NCBI RefSeq assembly: GCF_004363655.1
Contig: NZ_SNZH01000001.1
Location: 672,425 to 736,424, forward strand
From: Tahibacter aquaticus
GTDB lineage: Bacteria; Pseudomonadota; Gammaproteobacteria; Xanthomonadales; Rhodanobacteraceae
Length of the DNA stretch: 64,000 nt
Reading direction: 5' to 3'
The translations under genes were made by a program, and so were the position numbers. Positions 25,094-34,919 of this stretch are shown piece after piece (positions within the stretch are counted from its first letter, which is position 1; the number at the start of each line of letters is the position of its first letter). The notes below the pieces were generated by a model. That model was given only the letters and a program-made list of their open reading frames with translations, had not been told where the DNA came from and searched no databases.

Positions 25094-26485
25094 ATGTCCG
25101 CGTTGAGCCGCATCGTGCTGGCCACTGCCGTCGTCCTGGGCGCAAGCGCCAGCGTCGGCCTGGGTTTGAGCCTCAATCGTCCCGCCCAGGCGGCCCTGCC
25201 CGCCGTCATCGACGGCCAGGCGCTGCCTTCGCTGGCGCCGATGATCGAACGAGTTACCCCAGCGGTCGTGAACATCTCGTCCAAGACACATACGCGGGTG
25301 CGCGATCCGCTGCTGGACGACCCGTTTTTCCGCCGCTTCTTCGGCGTACCCAACATGCCGCAGGAACGTGTAGAGCAGTCGCTGGGCTCGGGCGTCATCG
25401 TCGATGCGGCCAAGGGCTATGTGCTCACCAACAACCATGTCGTACAGGGCGCCGACGACATCAGCGTCACCCTCAGCGACGGCCGAGCGCTCAAGGCCAA
25501 GCTGGTCGGCACCGATCCCGATACCGACGTCGCCGTCATCCAGATTCCCGCCGACAACCTCAAGGCCGTCGCCCTGGCCGACAGCACGCGCCTGCGCGTC
25601 GGCGATTTCGTCGTGGCGGTAGGCAACCCCTTCGGCCTGGGCCAGACCGTTACCTCCGGCATCGTCTCCGCGCTCGGCCGCACCGGCCTGCGCGGCCTGG
25701 GCTACCAGAACTTCATCCAGACCGACGCGTCGATCAATCCGGGCAATTCCGGCGGTGCGCTGGTCAACCTCAGCGGCGAGCTGGTCGGCATCAATACGGC
25801 GATCTTTTCGCCGTCCGGCGGCAACGTCGGCATCGGCTTCGCGATTCCCTCGACCCTGGCCGGCGACGTGATGCAGCAACTGGTCAAGACCGGCACGGTC
25901 AAACGCGGCTCGCTCGGCATACAGACGCAGAACATTACGCCGGATATTGCGCAGATGCTCGGCGTGCCGGCGGGCAAGGGCGCCGTGGTCACGCGCGTGC
26001 AGGGCGATTCCGCCGCCGAAGCCGCCGGCCTGCGCCCCGGCGACGTGATTCTTGCGATCAACGGCAAGCCGGTCGGCAACGAACAGGGCCTGCACAACGC
26101 CGAAGGACTGCTGCCGATCGGCAGCGACATCGCGCTGAAGCTGCAGCGCGACGGGCGCGAAATCACCGCCACGGCCAAGCTGACCGGGCGCGAAACCGCC
26201 AGCGTCGACGGCCAGAACCTCGACCCGCGCCTGGGTGGCGCGCAATTCGTCGACCTGGGCGAACGCCAGCGCCAGCGCGGCCTGCGCGGCGCCCTGGTGG
26301 GGCGTGTAAACGAAGGCAGCCGAGCCGAATCCAACAACCTGCGCAACGGCGACATCGTGGTGGCGGTGAACCAGATCGATATTCGCAATGTGGACGATTT
26401 GAAAATTCTGACCAAGCGGCAATCGCGGCAATTGCTGTTGACGGTGATCCGCGGACAGAGTGCGTTTTCGGTGCTGTGCGAGTGA
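25094..26485 (+). CDS. Do-family periplasmic serine endoprotease (DegQ/DegP-like)
   Basis: This 463-residue protease has a signal peptide or N-terminal anchor (about 7-34). The trypsin-like domain (about 50-265) has the triad H115 (TNNHVV), D145 (DTDVAV) and S219 (GNSGG). Two PDZ domains follow, at about 275-365 (LGIQTQNI, GLRPGDVIL) and 375-460 (NLRNGDIVV). The length fits DegQ/DegP enzymes that degrade or refold damaged envelope proteins. The loop PFFRRFFG near residues 77-84 corresponds to the LA loop. AGGAG lies eight bases before the ATG. It is divergent from nrdJa; a sigma-E promoter could be expected but none was convincing. Confidence 0.93.
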   Translation: MSALSRIVLATAVVLGASASVGLGLSLNRPAQAALPAVIDGQALPSLAPMIERVTPAVVNISSKTHTRVRDPLLDDPFFRRFFGVPNMPQERVEQSLGSGVIVDAAKGYVLTNNHVVQGADDISVTLSDGRALKAKLVGTDPDTDVAVIQIPADNLKAVALADSTRLRVGDFVVAVGNPFGLGQTVTSGIVSALGRTGLRGLGYQNFIQTDASINPGNSGGALVNLSGELVGINTAIFSPSGGNVGIGFAIPSTLAGDVMQQLVKTGTVKRGSLGIQTQNITPDIAQMLGVPAGKGAVVTRVQGDSAAEAAGLRPGDVILAINGKPVGNEQGLHNAEGLLPIGSDIALKLQRDGREITATAKLTGRETASVDGQNLDPRLGGAQFVDLGERQRQRGLRGALVGRVNEGSRAESNNLRNGDIVVAVNQIDIRNVDDLKILTKRQSRQLLLTVIRGQSAFSVLCE

Positions 26486-27001
26486 GCTTCGGCAAGCGGC
26501 AGGCTACCAGCAGCGAGCGGTTTCGCTGGCGGGGCGAAAAACCTGGGCTGAGCCTTGCAGGGGACTGCCCTCTCACCCAATCCTCTCCGGCCCGTTGGGC
26601 GTTCGAAGGCGACAGAGCCCATGGCTCTGTACGTCGCCTTCTCCACCCCATGCAAGCGTGGAGGAGAGAGCCACAGCCACAGCTGTAGCCCTGCCTGGCT
26701 TGCTTTGGCGCCCTCTCCCGCCAGCTTCGCTGGCGGGAGAGGGCTAGGGTGAGGGGCAGCCGCCCAAATCTTCTTCATGATCGGATTGTCGGCGCCAAGA
26801 CCAAGCGCAGCCGCCTACATTACCGGGCTCAGGAATACTGGGCACCGTCCGCCGTCGCGACGAACACGCCGAAATTCCTGCACCGGCCCTCACAAAAATC
26901 TCTTTTCGTGACGCCTATCAACAGGCGAACCGCCTCGCCCCACCAAGCCGCAAACACGCGTGGTATCGTGGCGCAGTTCAGCACCCTGTCAGGTTTCTCC
27001 C
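26486..27001. repeat. Intergenic region with hairpin repeats
   Basis: The arms 26711-26725 and 26729-26743 form a perfect 15-bp stem with a 3-base loop, flanked by CCCTCAC/GTGAGGG-type sequence. A second imperfect hairpin has arms 26605-26613 and 26633-26641. Such C/T-rich and G/A-rich palindromes look like REP-type extragenic repeats of Xanthomonadales and could also end the protease transcript. The rest (26760-27001) shows no gene and must contain the promoter of the binding-protein gene. Confidence 0.6.
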
Positions 27002-28309
27002 GTGACCCATACCCCGTTCCGCCGCGCCTTGCCGCGCGCGCTTTTCCTGTTGTCTTCCGCGCTCTGGCTGGCGCCTTCGTCGGCGGCCGAACCGGCCAAG
27101 CCCGCAACGCCCGCGCCTGCGACAAGCAAGCCCGCGGCAGCCCCGGCAAGCACTGCCAAACCGGCCGCCGCCGCTGCAACGCCGGCTGCCAAGCCCGCTG
27201 CCGCAGCGCCGGCCGCGGCGAAACCCGCCGCTGCCAAACCGACCGCTGCAAAGCCTGCTGCGGCAGCCAAGCCCAGTACAGCGAATGCCAACCTGGTCTG
27301 GCGCGGCGATATCGCCAGCTCGCGCGGCTTCATGAACGAGCTGGCCAAGCAGTACGAGCGCGAGAAGAAGGTCAAGATCCAGATCACGCCCTTCAGCACC
27401 ATCTCGGGCATCGATGCGGCCATGCAGGGCACGGCAGATTTCGCCGGCAGCCTGCGCCCGGCCCACGGCAAGCGGCCGGAGGAATCCGGCCTGACCTTCA
27501 TCCCGGTGGCCTGGGACGGTCTGGTGATGATCACTTCGCCGGCCAATCCGGTTTCGAGCATCAGCATCAAGGACATCTGGCGCGTCTACTACGGCCGGGC
27601 CGACAACTGGAAACTGCTGGGCGGCAACGACAAGGGCATCAACATGTATGCCGTGGCCGGCCCACTGGACGGCGTCGAATACGCACTGCGCTGGCTCATC
27701 TTCAAGAACGGCGACCAGCGCGTCGCCGTGCCGCGCCTGTACCTGAACACGTCGAAGCTGGAAGAGGGCGTGACGCTGGACCCGGCCGCCCTGGCCGTCA
27801 GTACCCTGTCCAATACCGCGGGCAACCCCAAGTTGAAATTGCTCAATGTGGAAGGCGTGGTGCCTTCCACGGCCAGCGTACGCGACGGCAGCTATCCGCT
27901 CTACACGCCGGTTTATGTGGTGCTGCGCGAAGACAGCAAGAACGCCGCCGCCGTGAAAGACTTCGTCGCCTGGCTGGACACGCCGGCCGCCAAGACCGCC
28001 CTGCTCAAGCGCCAGCTGCTGCCCTACAGCGACGGCCTGACCCTCAAGGACGGCGACGAGAAGCGCCTGGCCATGATCGAAACCAAGGTCAACGAAACGC
28101 CGATCTCCGCACCGGCCGCCACGGCCGCCGCACTGAGCCGCGTGGCACCGACCTCGACCCTGACCCAGGAAGCAAAGGCCGAAGCGGCCGATTCGCGCAG
28201 CAAGAAGGCGAAGTCGAAGAAGGAAGAAAAGGCCGAGAAAGCCGCGGCCGACAAGGCCAAGGCCGACGCCAGCGCGGCCGCCACGCCCAAGGAAACCAGC
28301 GGCGGCTGA
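27002..28309 (+). CDS. PstS-like substrate-binding protein with Ala/Pro/Lys-rich linker
   Basis: This 435-residue exported protein starts at GTG 27002, giving the signal peptide THTPFRRALPRALFLLSSALW. A longer frame from 26960 adds 14 unlikely residues. A low-complexity AKPAA-type linker follows (about 30-95). A phosphate-binding-like fold follows (about 98-350; ISSKDIWRVYYGR-like phrase SISIKDIWRVYYGRADNW). A Lys/Ala/Glu-rich tail covers about the last 60 residues. PstS proteins deliver phosphate to the PstSCAB transporter, but no pst genes are nearby. The linker may span the peptidoglycan or tether the protein. The ligand is inferred from fold resemblance only. Confidence 0.72.
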   Translation: MTHTPFRRALPRALFLLSSALWLAPSSAAEPAKPATPAPATSKPAAAPASTAKPAAAAATPAAKPAAAAPAAAKPAAAKPTAAKPAAAAKPSTANANLVWRGDIASSRGFMNELAKQYEREKKVKIQITPFSTISGIDAAMQGTADFAGSLRPAHGKRPEESGLTFIPVAWDGLVMITSPANPVSSISIKDIWRVYYGRADNWKLLGGNDKGINMYAVAGPLDGVEYALRWLIFKNGDQRVAVPRLYLNTSKLEEGVTLDPAALAVSTLSNTAGNPKLKLLNVEGVVPSTASVRDGSYPLYTPVYVVLREDSKNAAAVKDFVAWLDTPAAKTALLKRQLLPYSDGLTLKDGDEKRLAMIETKVNETPISAPAATAAALSRVAPTSTLTQEAKAEAADSRSKKAKSKKEEKAEKAAADKAKADASAAATPKETSGG

Positions 28310-28316
28310 GCGTCGA

Positions 28317-29009
28317 ATGCAGATCAAAGCGATAAGCCTGGACCTGGACGACACGCTGTGGCCCATCGCGCCCATCGTGCAGCGCGCCGAACTGCGCCTG
28401 CACGAATGGCTGTGCAGTCATTGCCCGCCCGTGGCGGCGGCGTTTCCGGTGCCGCAGATGCGCGAGCTGCGCGACCGCATCGCCCTGGAAAACCCGCACC
28501 TTGCGCATGACTACACGGCCCAGCGCAAGCTCAGCCTGACCGCCGCACTGCAGCCCCATGGCTATGGCGAAGACACTATCGACGCCGCCTTTGCCGCCTT
28601 CTACACGGCACGCAATGAAGTGGAACTGTATACAGACGCCCTGCCCGCGCTGCAGCGCCTGGCCGCGCGCCTGCCGCTGATCAGCCTGTCCAACGGCAAT
28701 GCCGACCTGGGCCGCATCGGCTTGCGCCATCTGTTCGCCGACTGCATCACCGCGCGGGAGTTCGGCCAGGCCAAGCCGGCGCCGGAAATCTTCCACGAAG
28801 CCTGCCGCCGCCTCGGCCTGGCCCCCGAATCCGTGCTGCATGTGGGCGACGATCCGCTGCTGGACGTCTGCGGCGCCCGCGCCGCCGGCATGCCCAGTGC
28901 GTGGGTGAACCGCCACGGCGCGGCATGGTCGCAGCCGCTGCGCGCCGACATCGAAGTGCGCGATCTGACCGAGCTGGCCGATTGGCTGGATCTCAAACTC
29001 GCCGCCTGA
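28317..29009 (+). CDS. HAD-superfamily hydrolase
   Basis: This 230-residue protein has all four HAD motifs: LDLDDTLWP (nucleophile D9, acid D11), LISLSNGN (motif II), the lysine in GQAKPAPEIF (motif III), and HVGDDPLLDVCGARAAG (motif IV acidic pair). A helical cap lies between motifs I and II (about residues 15-100), the C1 type seen in YjjG- and phosphoglycolate-phosphatase-like enzymes. The substrate is unknown, probably a small phosphate ester. It starts seven bases after the binding protein stop and precedes the aminopeptidase by 52 bases, so the three genes may be one transcript. Confidence 0.87.
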   Translation: MQIKAISLDLDDTLWPIAPIVQRAELRLHEWLCSHCPPVAAAFPVPQMRELRDRIALENPHLAHDYTAQRKLSLTAALQPHGYGEDTIDAAFAAFYTARNEVELYTDALPALQRLAARLPLISLSNGNADLGRIGLRHLFADCITAREFGQAKPAPEIFHEACRRLGLAPESVLHVGDDPLLDVCGARAAGMPSAWVNRHGAAWSQPLRADIEVRDLTELADWLDLKLAA

Positions 29010-29061
29010 GCGGCATGCCGAATTGCCGGCGCGGCAGCCTGGCCGCGCACGAAGGAGCCCC

Positions 29062-30426
29062 ATGCAAGGACTGATCGAACTGCGCCGCAACAGCCGCACC
29101 ATCGAGCTGATTGCGCTCACCGCGGACAAGCTCGATGCGCAGCTCAAGAGCCTCGGCGCGAAAGCCCGGCGCTGGGCCGACGCGCAAGGCTTCAAGGCCG
29201 ACAGCGGCAGCGTGCTGAGCCTGCCCGGCGACGATGGCAGCGTGCGCTGCGTACTGGCCGGCATCGGCCGCGGCGACGATATCTACGCCCTGGCCAGCCT
29301 GCCGCAACGACTGCCTGCCGGCGACTATCGCCTCGCTGGCGATGGGGTCGATCTCGAACGCATCGCCCTGGGCTGGGCGCTGGGCAGCTACCAGTTCAGC
29401 CGCTACAAGAAGCCGCGACGCGCACCGGCACAGCTGGCGCTCGACGCCGGCACGCTGGCCGCGCTGCGCCCGCTGGTGGAAGCCGCGACGCGGGTGCGCG
29501 ACCTGATCAACACACCGACCGAAGACATGGGTCCGGCCGAGCTCTGCGCCGCGATGCGCGAACTGGGCAAGGGCCATGGCGCCAAGTACCGCGAATGGGT
29601 CGGCGATGCGCTGCTGAAGAACAATTTCCCGACCATCCACGCCGTCGGCCGCGCCAGTCACCGGCCGCCGCGCCTGGCCGAACTGAGCTGGGGCAAGAAA
29701 GGCCCGCACGTCGTCATCGTCGGCAAGGGCGTCTGTTTCGATACCGGCGGCCTGGACCTGAAACCCGCCGATGGCATGCGCTGGATGAAAAAGGACATGG
29801 GCGGCGCGGCCCACGCAATCGCCCTGGCCGGACTGGTGATGCAGGCCAAGCTCAACCTGCGCCTGACCCTGCTGATTCCGGCGGTGGAAAACGCCGTGTC
29901 CGGCAACGCCTTCCGGCCGGGCGAAGTCATCGTCACACGCTCGGGTATCAGTGTGGAAATCGACAATACCGACGCCGAAGGGCGCCTGGTGCTGTGCGAT
30001 GCGCTGACCTATGCCGGCGAACTCAAGCCCGACCTGATCCTCGATTTCGCCACACTGACCGGCGCAGCGCGCATCGCCCTGGGGCCGGATCTGCCCGCGC
30101 TGTTCAGCAACGGCGAGAACCTGGCGAGGGAACTGCTGGAGGCCTGCCAGCATTGGCAGGATCCGCTATGGCGCATGCCGCTATGGCGCCCCTACCTGAC
30201 CATGCTCGACTCCTATGTCGCCGACATGGCCAACTCCGGCGCCTCGCGCCACGCCGGCGCGGTCACCGCGGCGCTGTACCTGGAACGCTTCGTCCCGGAC
30301 AACGTGCCCTGGGCGCATCTGGACGTGTATTCCTGGAACGACGGCGACCGCCCGGGCAAACCGCGCGGCGGCGAAGCGCAGGGCCTGCGTGGCTATTTCG
30401 AGTTTCTCAAGCGGCGCTACGGCTGA
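29062..30426 (+). CDS. Leucyl aminopeptidase family (M17) protein
   Basis: This 454-residue protein has the M17 catalytic domain in its C-terminal two thirds. GKGVCFDTGGLDLKP carries the lysine and aspartate of the first metal site, GAAHAIALAG follows, and NTDAEGRLVLCDAL is the M17 signature with Asp, Glu and Arg. It removes N-terminal residues from peptides using two metal ions in the cytoplasm. The N-terminal domain is shorter than in PepA, typical of the second M17 group in proteobacteria. GAAGGAG lies six bases before the ATG. Transcription ends at the strong hairpin at 30492-30532. Confidence 0.9.
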   Translation: MQGLIELRRNSRTIELIALTADKLDAQLKSLGAKARRWADAQGFKADSGSVLSLPGDDGSVRCVLAGIGRGDDIYALASLPQRLPAGDYRLAGDGVDLERIALGWALGSYQFSRYKKPRRAPAQLALDAGTLAALRPLVEAATRVRDLINTPTEDMGPAELCAAMRELGKGHGAKYREWVGDALLKNNFPTIHAVGRASHRPPRLAELSWGKKGPHVVIVGKGVCFDTGGLDLKPADGMRWMKKDMGGAAHAIALAGLVMQAKLNLRLTLLIPAVENAVSGNAFRPGEVIVTRSGISVEIDNTDAEGRLVLCDALTYAGELKPDLILDFATLTGAARIALGPDLPALFSNGENLARELLEACQHWQDPLWRMPLWRPYLTMLDSYVADMANSGASRHAGAVTAALYLERFVPDNVPWAHLDVYSWNDGDRPGKPRGGEAQGLRGYFEFLKRRYG

Positions 30427-30491
30427 CGGGCGAACTGCAGGACAGACGTTGCTGCCGGCTGGCGCACCGCCTTGCCGGCGCGCGCTTCGCT

Positions 30492-30532
30492 AGCAATAAA
30501 AAACGGCGCCGATGGCGCCGTTTTTTATTGCT
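30492..30532. terminator. Bidirectional rho-independent terminator
   Basis: The arms 30492-30510 and 30514-30532 are perfectly complementary over 19 bp with a 3-base loop; the G+C core GGCGCC is flanked by A6 on one side and T6 on the other. It lies between the convergent M17 peptidase and prc genes and should terminate both. Confidence 0.92.
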
Positions 30533-30576
30533 GCCGGCCTGCGTGCAGAATTCCACTACTGCACAAGGCCGCCTGG

Positions 30577-32772
30577 TCAATCCACGCTGATATGCGTACC
30601 CGGCTGCGGCAGCACCTGCTGCGCCAGCTTGGTGTCGGCGCGGATCAGGCCGACTTCGTCGGCGAGGATGCGCGCGGCCTCGTCCAGGGCCACGTCCTTG
30701 CGTTCCTTGGCGGCCTTCTCGCGCTCGACCTGGCTCTTGATGCTGCGCTCGTCCGCCTGCAGGCCGTCGTCGCTGCTTGGCGCCTGCACATCGGTTTCGC
30801 TGTCGTCGTTGGCACTGGCGACGGTGACGCCACTCTTGCTCGCCTCGTCCAGTGCAGCGCGCTCGGCATCGCGGGTTTTCTTGCGCACTTCCTGCTCGTC
30901 GCGTTCCTTGCGCCGTTCCGCCTCGTTCAGGGAAACGGTCTTTTCGGCGCGCAGGCGTTTGATCTCGGCCTGGTCTTCGGCGTAGTACTGCCATTCCTTC
31001 GACTTGGTCACGCGCGCTTCGTGGCGCGTGGCCAGCGTCGGCAGGATGGGCTTGAGATCGGCCACGGCTTCGTACGAGGCCGGTGTGATCGAACTCCAGG
31101 GCAGCGCGTTCGGGTAGCTGGATTCGCCGAACTCCTTGGCCTCGCCGCCGTCCGGGAAAGCAATGTCCGGCACGACGCCGCGCAGCTGGGTGGTGCCGCC
31201 ATTGATGCGGAAGAACTGCGCGCTGGTCATTTTCAGCTCGCCGAACTTCGGCTTCTCGTTCTGTGCGGCGTTGTCCAGATCGACCAGCATCTGCACCGTG
31301 CCCTTGCCGAAGGTGGGCTCGCCGATGATCAGGCCGCGGCCGTAGTCCTGGATCGCCGCGGCGAAGATTTCCGACGCCGAGGCCGAGCCGCGGTTGACCA
31401 TCACCGCGAGCGGGCCATCCCAGGTCATGCCGGACTGGCGATCGTCTTCGGTCTCGACACGGCCCTGGGCGCTGCGCACCTGCACTACCGGGCCCTTGTC
31501 GATGAACAGGCCGGTCAGTTCGGTCGCTTCGCTCAGCGAGCCGCCGCCGTTGTTGCGCAGGTCGATGACTACGCCGTCGACTTTCTCGGCCTTCAGTTCG
31601 GCCAGCAGCTTGGCAGTGTCGCGCGTGGCGCTCTTGTAGTCCTTGTCGCCGCGGCGGCGGGCATCGAAATCGAGATAGAAAGTGGGCAGCTGGATCACGC
31701 CGACGCGGCGCGTGGCGCTGCCTTCCTTGACCTCGATGATCTGCTTCTTCGCCGCCTGTTCCTCGATGCTGACCTTCTTGCGCACCAGCGACAGCATCTG
31801 GTGCTTGGCGTCAGGGCCGCCGTCGGCCGGCAGCACTTCCAGGCGCACCACCGTGTCTTTCTGGCCGCGAATCTGCTCGACCACGTCGTCCAGGCGCCAG
31901 CCGATCACGTCGGCGATGGCACCGTTGTCGCCCTGGCCAACGCCGAGGATGCGGTCGCCGACCTTGAGCTTGCCCGACAGTGCCGCCGGGCCGCCCGGCA
32001 CGATTTCGCGGATCGCCGTGTATTCCTCTTCGCGCTGCAGTACCGCGCCGATGCCTTCCAGCGACAGCTTCATCGAAATATCGAAGTTCTCGCTGGCGCG
32101 CGGGCCGAGGTAGTTGGTATGCGGCTCGATCGAGGTCGCGTACGCGTTCATGAAAGTCTGGAACACGTCTTCGCTGTTGATCTGGGCAACGCGGTCGCCG
32201 AAGCCGATATAGCGCTTGTCCAGCGTCTTGCGGATTTCGTCGTCCTTCTTGCCGGCCAGCTTCAGGCGCAGCACATCGTTCTTCACGCGCTTGCGCCACA
32301 GATCGTCCAGCTCGGCCGTGGAACCGGCCCACTGGGCTTTTTCGCGATCGTAGGCGTAGCTTTCCTGGGCATTCAGATCGAACGGCTTTTTCAGCAGTTC
32401 GCGCGAATAGCTGGTGCGTTCGGCCACTCGCTGCAGGTAGAGATTGAATACCGCGAACGGCATCGACAGGTCTTTGTTGAAGATCGCGTCGTCGAGCTGG
32501 TCGCGTGCGACGCTGAATTTGTCGACGTCGGACTTGAGGAAAAACAATTTCTCGCCGTCGAGCGAATCGAAATACGCGTCGAACATCTTGGCCGACATGG
32601 CGTCGTCCAGCGGCACGGCCTTGTAGTGGAACCGGGTCAGGAAGCGCGAGGCCCAGATGGCCGCTTCGGCCTGGTCCTCGACGGGCTTCAGCAGCGGACC
32701 GGACTGTCCGCTCGGCTTGGCCAGGGCCAGGCCGGAGGCCAGAAGAGCGAGGACGATAAGGGTCTTGCGCAT
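30577..32772 (-). CDS. prc: Carboxy-terminal (tail-specific) processing protease
   Basis: This 731-residue periplasmic protease has a signal peptide at 1-18. An N-terminal helical domain follows (about 25-235). A PDZ domain is next (about 236-325; GIGAVLQREEEY, VGDRILGVGQGD). The S41 catalytic domain spans about 350-580 with the Ser/Lys dyad S465 in GSASASE and K490 in GEPTFGKGT. A charged helical C-terminal domain follows. In E. coli, Prc trims FtsI and degrades endopeptidases such as MepS, so it fits beside the cell-wall genes. The C-terminal part (about 640-720) is rich in Ala/Glu/Lys/Arg. GGAG lies about eight bases before the ATG. It is downstream of lipA but separated by 478 bases. Confidence 0.93.
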   Translation of the reverse strand: MRKTLIVLALLASGLALAKPSGQSGPLLKPVEDQAEAAIWASRFLTRFHYKAVPLDDAMSAKMFDAYFDSLDGEKLFFLKSDVDKFSVARDQLDDAIFNKDLSMPFAVFNLYLQRVAERTSYSRELLKKPFDLNAQESYAYDREKAQWAGSTAELDDLWRKRVKNDVLRLKLAGKKDDEIRKTLDKRYIGFGDRVAQINSEDVFQTFMNAYATSIEPHTNYLGPRASENFDISMKLSLEGIGAVLQREEEYTAIREIVPGGPAALSGKLKVGDRILGVGQGDNGAIADVIGWRLDDVVEQIRGQKDTVVRLEVLPADGGPDAKHQMLSLVRKKVSIEEQAAKKQIIEVKEGSATRRVGVIQLPTFYLDFDARRRGDKDYKSATRDTAKLLAELKAEKVDGVVIDLRNNGGGSLSEATELTGLFIDKGPVVQVRSAQGRVETEDDRQSGMTWDGPLAVMVNRGSASASEIFAAAIQDYGRGLIIGEPTFGKGTVQMLVDLDNAAQNEKPKFGELKMTSAQFFRINGGTTQLRGVVPDIAFPDGGEAKEFGESSYPNALPWSSITPASYEAVADLKPILPTLATRHEARVTKSKEWQYYAEDQAEIKRLRAEKTVSLNEAERRKERDEQEVRKKTRDAERAALDEASKSGVTVASANDDSETDVQAPSSDDGLQADERSIKSQVEREKAAKERKDVALDEAARILADEVGLIRADTKLAQQVLPQPGTHISVD

Positions 32773-33250
32773 GTAGGTCTCCAGCAGAAACAGCTGCTTT
32801 GCATGAGGCGAACGGTCTGGCCGCGGTGCCGTTGTCTTGCCCTTCGGGCCTGGGACGATTCTATATCGCGATCCCGGCCCTTCCGGCGCAAATTGGGGCT
32901 TTTCAGCGCGTTTTTCCAGCATTCCGGCGGCCAGTCTGTCACGCCGCCCGGTAAAGTTTCGAAAAAGCCGGCACCAGTCAGCGGGAAATGCCACAGAACC
33001 CGACCGGCAGACGCTTCATGGCCGAGTCCGCCTGTGTCGACCAGCGGGCAGTTCTGCCCACCGCCACCACGCGTTCCCGCCTGCAGGCACAGGGTATGGC
33101 GGCAGGCGGAAAGTTCCGCATGACCTATGGCCTATGCGGCCGGCAGCCGCGTGTACTGGTGAACAAATTGACAATCGGCGCAACGCCGCGACGGCATGTT
33201 CGCGCCGTCGCCGCTGCCGCCGGATTTGTCCATGCCCTATGCAGCCGCTA
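32773..33250. other. Intergenic region between lipA and prc without recognised gene
   Basis: These 478 bases precede prc and must contain its promoter. Short open frames exist on both strands but lack ribosome-binding sites and show the composition expected of shadows. No hairpin strong enough to call a lipA terminator was found. Confidence 0.45.
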
Positions 33251-34222
33251 TCAGATACCCGCCGCGTGGGCCATTTCGTCGGCGTGGTAGGACGAGCGCA
33301 CCATCGGGCCGGAGGCCACGTGCTGGAAGCCCATCGCATAACCGGAGACTTCCAGCGCCTTGAATTCCTCCGGCGTCCAGTAGCGGATGACCGGATGGTG
33401 GTGCGGTGTCGGCTGCAGGTACTGGCCGATGGTGATCATGTCGACGTCGTGCGCGCGCAGGTCGCGCATGGCACCTTCGACCTGTTCGAAATTCTCGCCC
33501 AGGCCGAGCATGATGCCGGACTTGGTCGGCACTTCCGGATGCTGCGCCTTGAAGCGCTTGAGCAGGTCCAGCGACCAGTCGTAGTCGGCGCCCGGGCGCA
33601 CTTCGCGATACAGCTCGCGCACGGTTTCCAGATTGTGGTTGAACACGTCCGGCGGCGACACCTGGAGAATTTCCAGCGCGCGTTCCATGCGGCCCTTGCC
33701 GCGGAAATCGGGCGTGAGGATTTCGATCTGGATGGTCGGGCTCTGCTCGCGCACCAGGCGTATGCAGTCGGCGAAATGCTGGGCACCGCCGTCGCGCAGA
33801 TCGTCGCGGTCGACCGAGGTGATCACCACGTAGCGCAGGCCCATGTCGCGGATGGTGTCGGCCAGGTGCCTGGGTTCGGACGGATCCGGCGGCTTGGGCC
33901 GGCCGTGGGCGACATCGCAGAAGGAACAGCGGCGCGTGCAGACCTCGCCCAGGATCATGAACGTGGCCGTGCCCTTGCCGAAGCATTCGTGGATGTTCGG
34001 GCAGGACGCTTCCTCGCACACGGTGACCAGGCGGTTTTCGCGCAGCTTGGCCTTCAGCTTTGCCACCGCATTGCCCGGCGGAATGCGCACGCGGATCCAG
34101 TCCGGCTTGCGCAGCTTGGGCGCCTGGTCGAAAACCGCGCGATTGCGCGCGATCTTGTCTTCGCCCAGCTGTTTTTCGCCGACGACGACGATGGGGATGG
34201 CCTTGGAGATCGAAGTGTCCAT
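33251..34222 (-). CDS. lipA: Lipoyl synthase
   Basis: This 323-residue radical-SAM enzyme inserts two sulfur atoms into octanoyl groups on lipoyl-dependent proteins. It has the auxiliary-cluster motif C-x4-C-x5-C in [13 protein letters not shown] (near residues 74-86) and the SAM-cluster motif [10 protein letters not shown] (near 101-110). The C-terminal RSSYHADE contains the conserved serine that ligates the auxiliary cluster. It starts five bases after the lipB stop, so lipB and lipA are co-transcribed and act in sequence: LipB loads octanoate, LipA makes it lipoate. Confidence 0.97.
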   Translation of the reverse strand: MDTSISKAIPIVVVGEKQLGEDKIARNRAVFDQAPKLRKPDWIRVRIPPGNAVAKLKAKLRENRLVTVCEEASCPNIHECFGKGTATFMILGEVCTRRCSFCDVAHGRPKPPDPSEPRHLADTIRDMGLRYVVITSVDRDDLRDGGAQHFADCIRLVREQSPTIQIEILTPDFRGKGRMERALEILQVSPPDVFNHNLETVRELYREVRPGADYDWSLDLLKRFKAQHPEVPTKSGIMLGLGENFEQVEGAMRDLRAHDVDMITIGQYLQPTPHHHPVIRYWTPEEFKALEVSGYAMGFQHVASGPMVRSSYHADEMAHAAGI

Positions 34223-34227
34223 GCAAT

Positions 34228-34908
34228 TCAGGCAAGGGCGGCGGCAACAGGCGCCGCAGGGATGACGGGATCGGCTGGATGCGGCTGCAATCCCAGGTGC
34301 CGGGCGAGTTCCTCGACCAGTGTGGATTGCAGTACCGCCAGGCTGGCCGGGCCGCCCAAGTCTAGCACCTGGGTCACGGCCAAACCCTTATAACCACAGG
34401 GGTTGATGCGATGGAACGGTTCCAGGTCCATGGCCGCGTTGAAGGCCAGGCCGTGGAAGGAACAGCCGCGGCGCACGCGCAGCCCCAGCGCCGCGACCTT
34501 GGCCTCGTTGACGTAGACACCCGGCGCGCCTTCGCGTCGCTGTGCTTCGATATTCCAGTGCGCCAGGGTGTCGATGATGGATTGTTCTATGCGCAGCACC
34601 AGCTCGCGCACGCCGATGCCAAGGCGGCGCAGGTCAACCAGGGTATAGGCCATGATCTGGCCCGGGCCGTGATAGGTGACCTGGCCGCCGCGGTCGACCG
34701 GAATGACCGGAATGTCGCCGGCAGCCAGCACGTGCTCGGCCTTGCCGGCCTGGCCCTGGGTGAATACCGGCTCGTGCTGTAGCAGCCAGAACTCGTCGGT
34801 GGTGGCGGCGCTGCGCGCGTCGGTGAACGCCTGCATGGCGCGCCAGACGGGCTCATACGGCCACAGGCCGGGCAGCTCGCGCACCAGTACCGGCAGTTTC
34901 TCGCTCAT
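34228..34908 (-). CDS. lipB: Octanoyl-[acyl-carrier-protein]:protein N-octanoyltransferase
   Basis: This 226-residue enzyme moves octanoate from ACP to lipoyl domains. [16 protein letters not shown] (about 72-87) is the LipB signature. [17 protein letters not shown] contains the catalytic lysine, and INPCGYKG the acyl-carrying cysteine. The C-terminus is a little alanine-rich but the length is normal. The ATG at 34908 is 11 bases after the ybeD stop (34920), and lipA follows at five bases. The gene order dacC-ybeD-lipB-lipA is the same as in many gammaproteobacteria. Confidence 0.96.
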   Translation of the reverse strand: MSEKLPVLVRELPGLWPYEPVWRAMQAFTDARSAATTDEFWLLQHEPVFTQGQAGKAEHVLAAGDIPVIPVDRGGQVTYHGPGQIMAYTLVDLRRLGIGVRELVLRIEQSIIDTLAHWNIEAQRREGAPGVYVNEAKVAALGLRVRRGCSFHGLAFNAAMDLEPFHRINPCGYKGLAVTQVLDLGGPASLAVLQSTLVEELARHLGLQPHPADPVIPAAPVAAALA

Positions 34909-34919
34909 CGGCAGGCCTG

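Noticed and set aside
33160..33200. TTGACA at about 33167 as a promoter before prc or on the plus strand.
   Set aside because: No -10 element lies at the right distance on the plus strand, and the orientation is opposite to the genes here.
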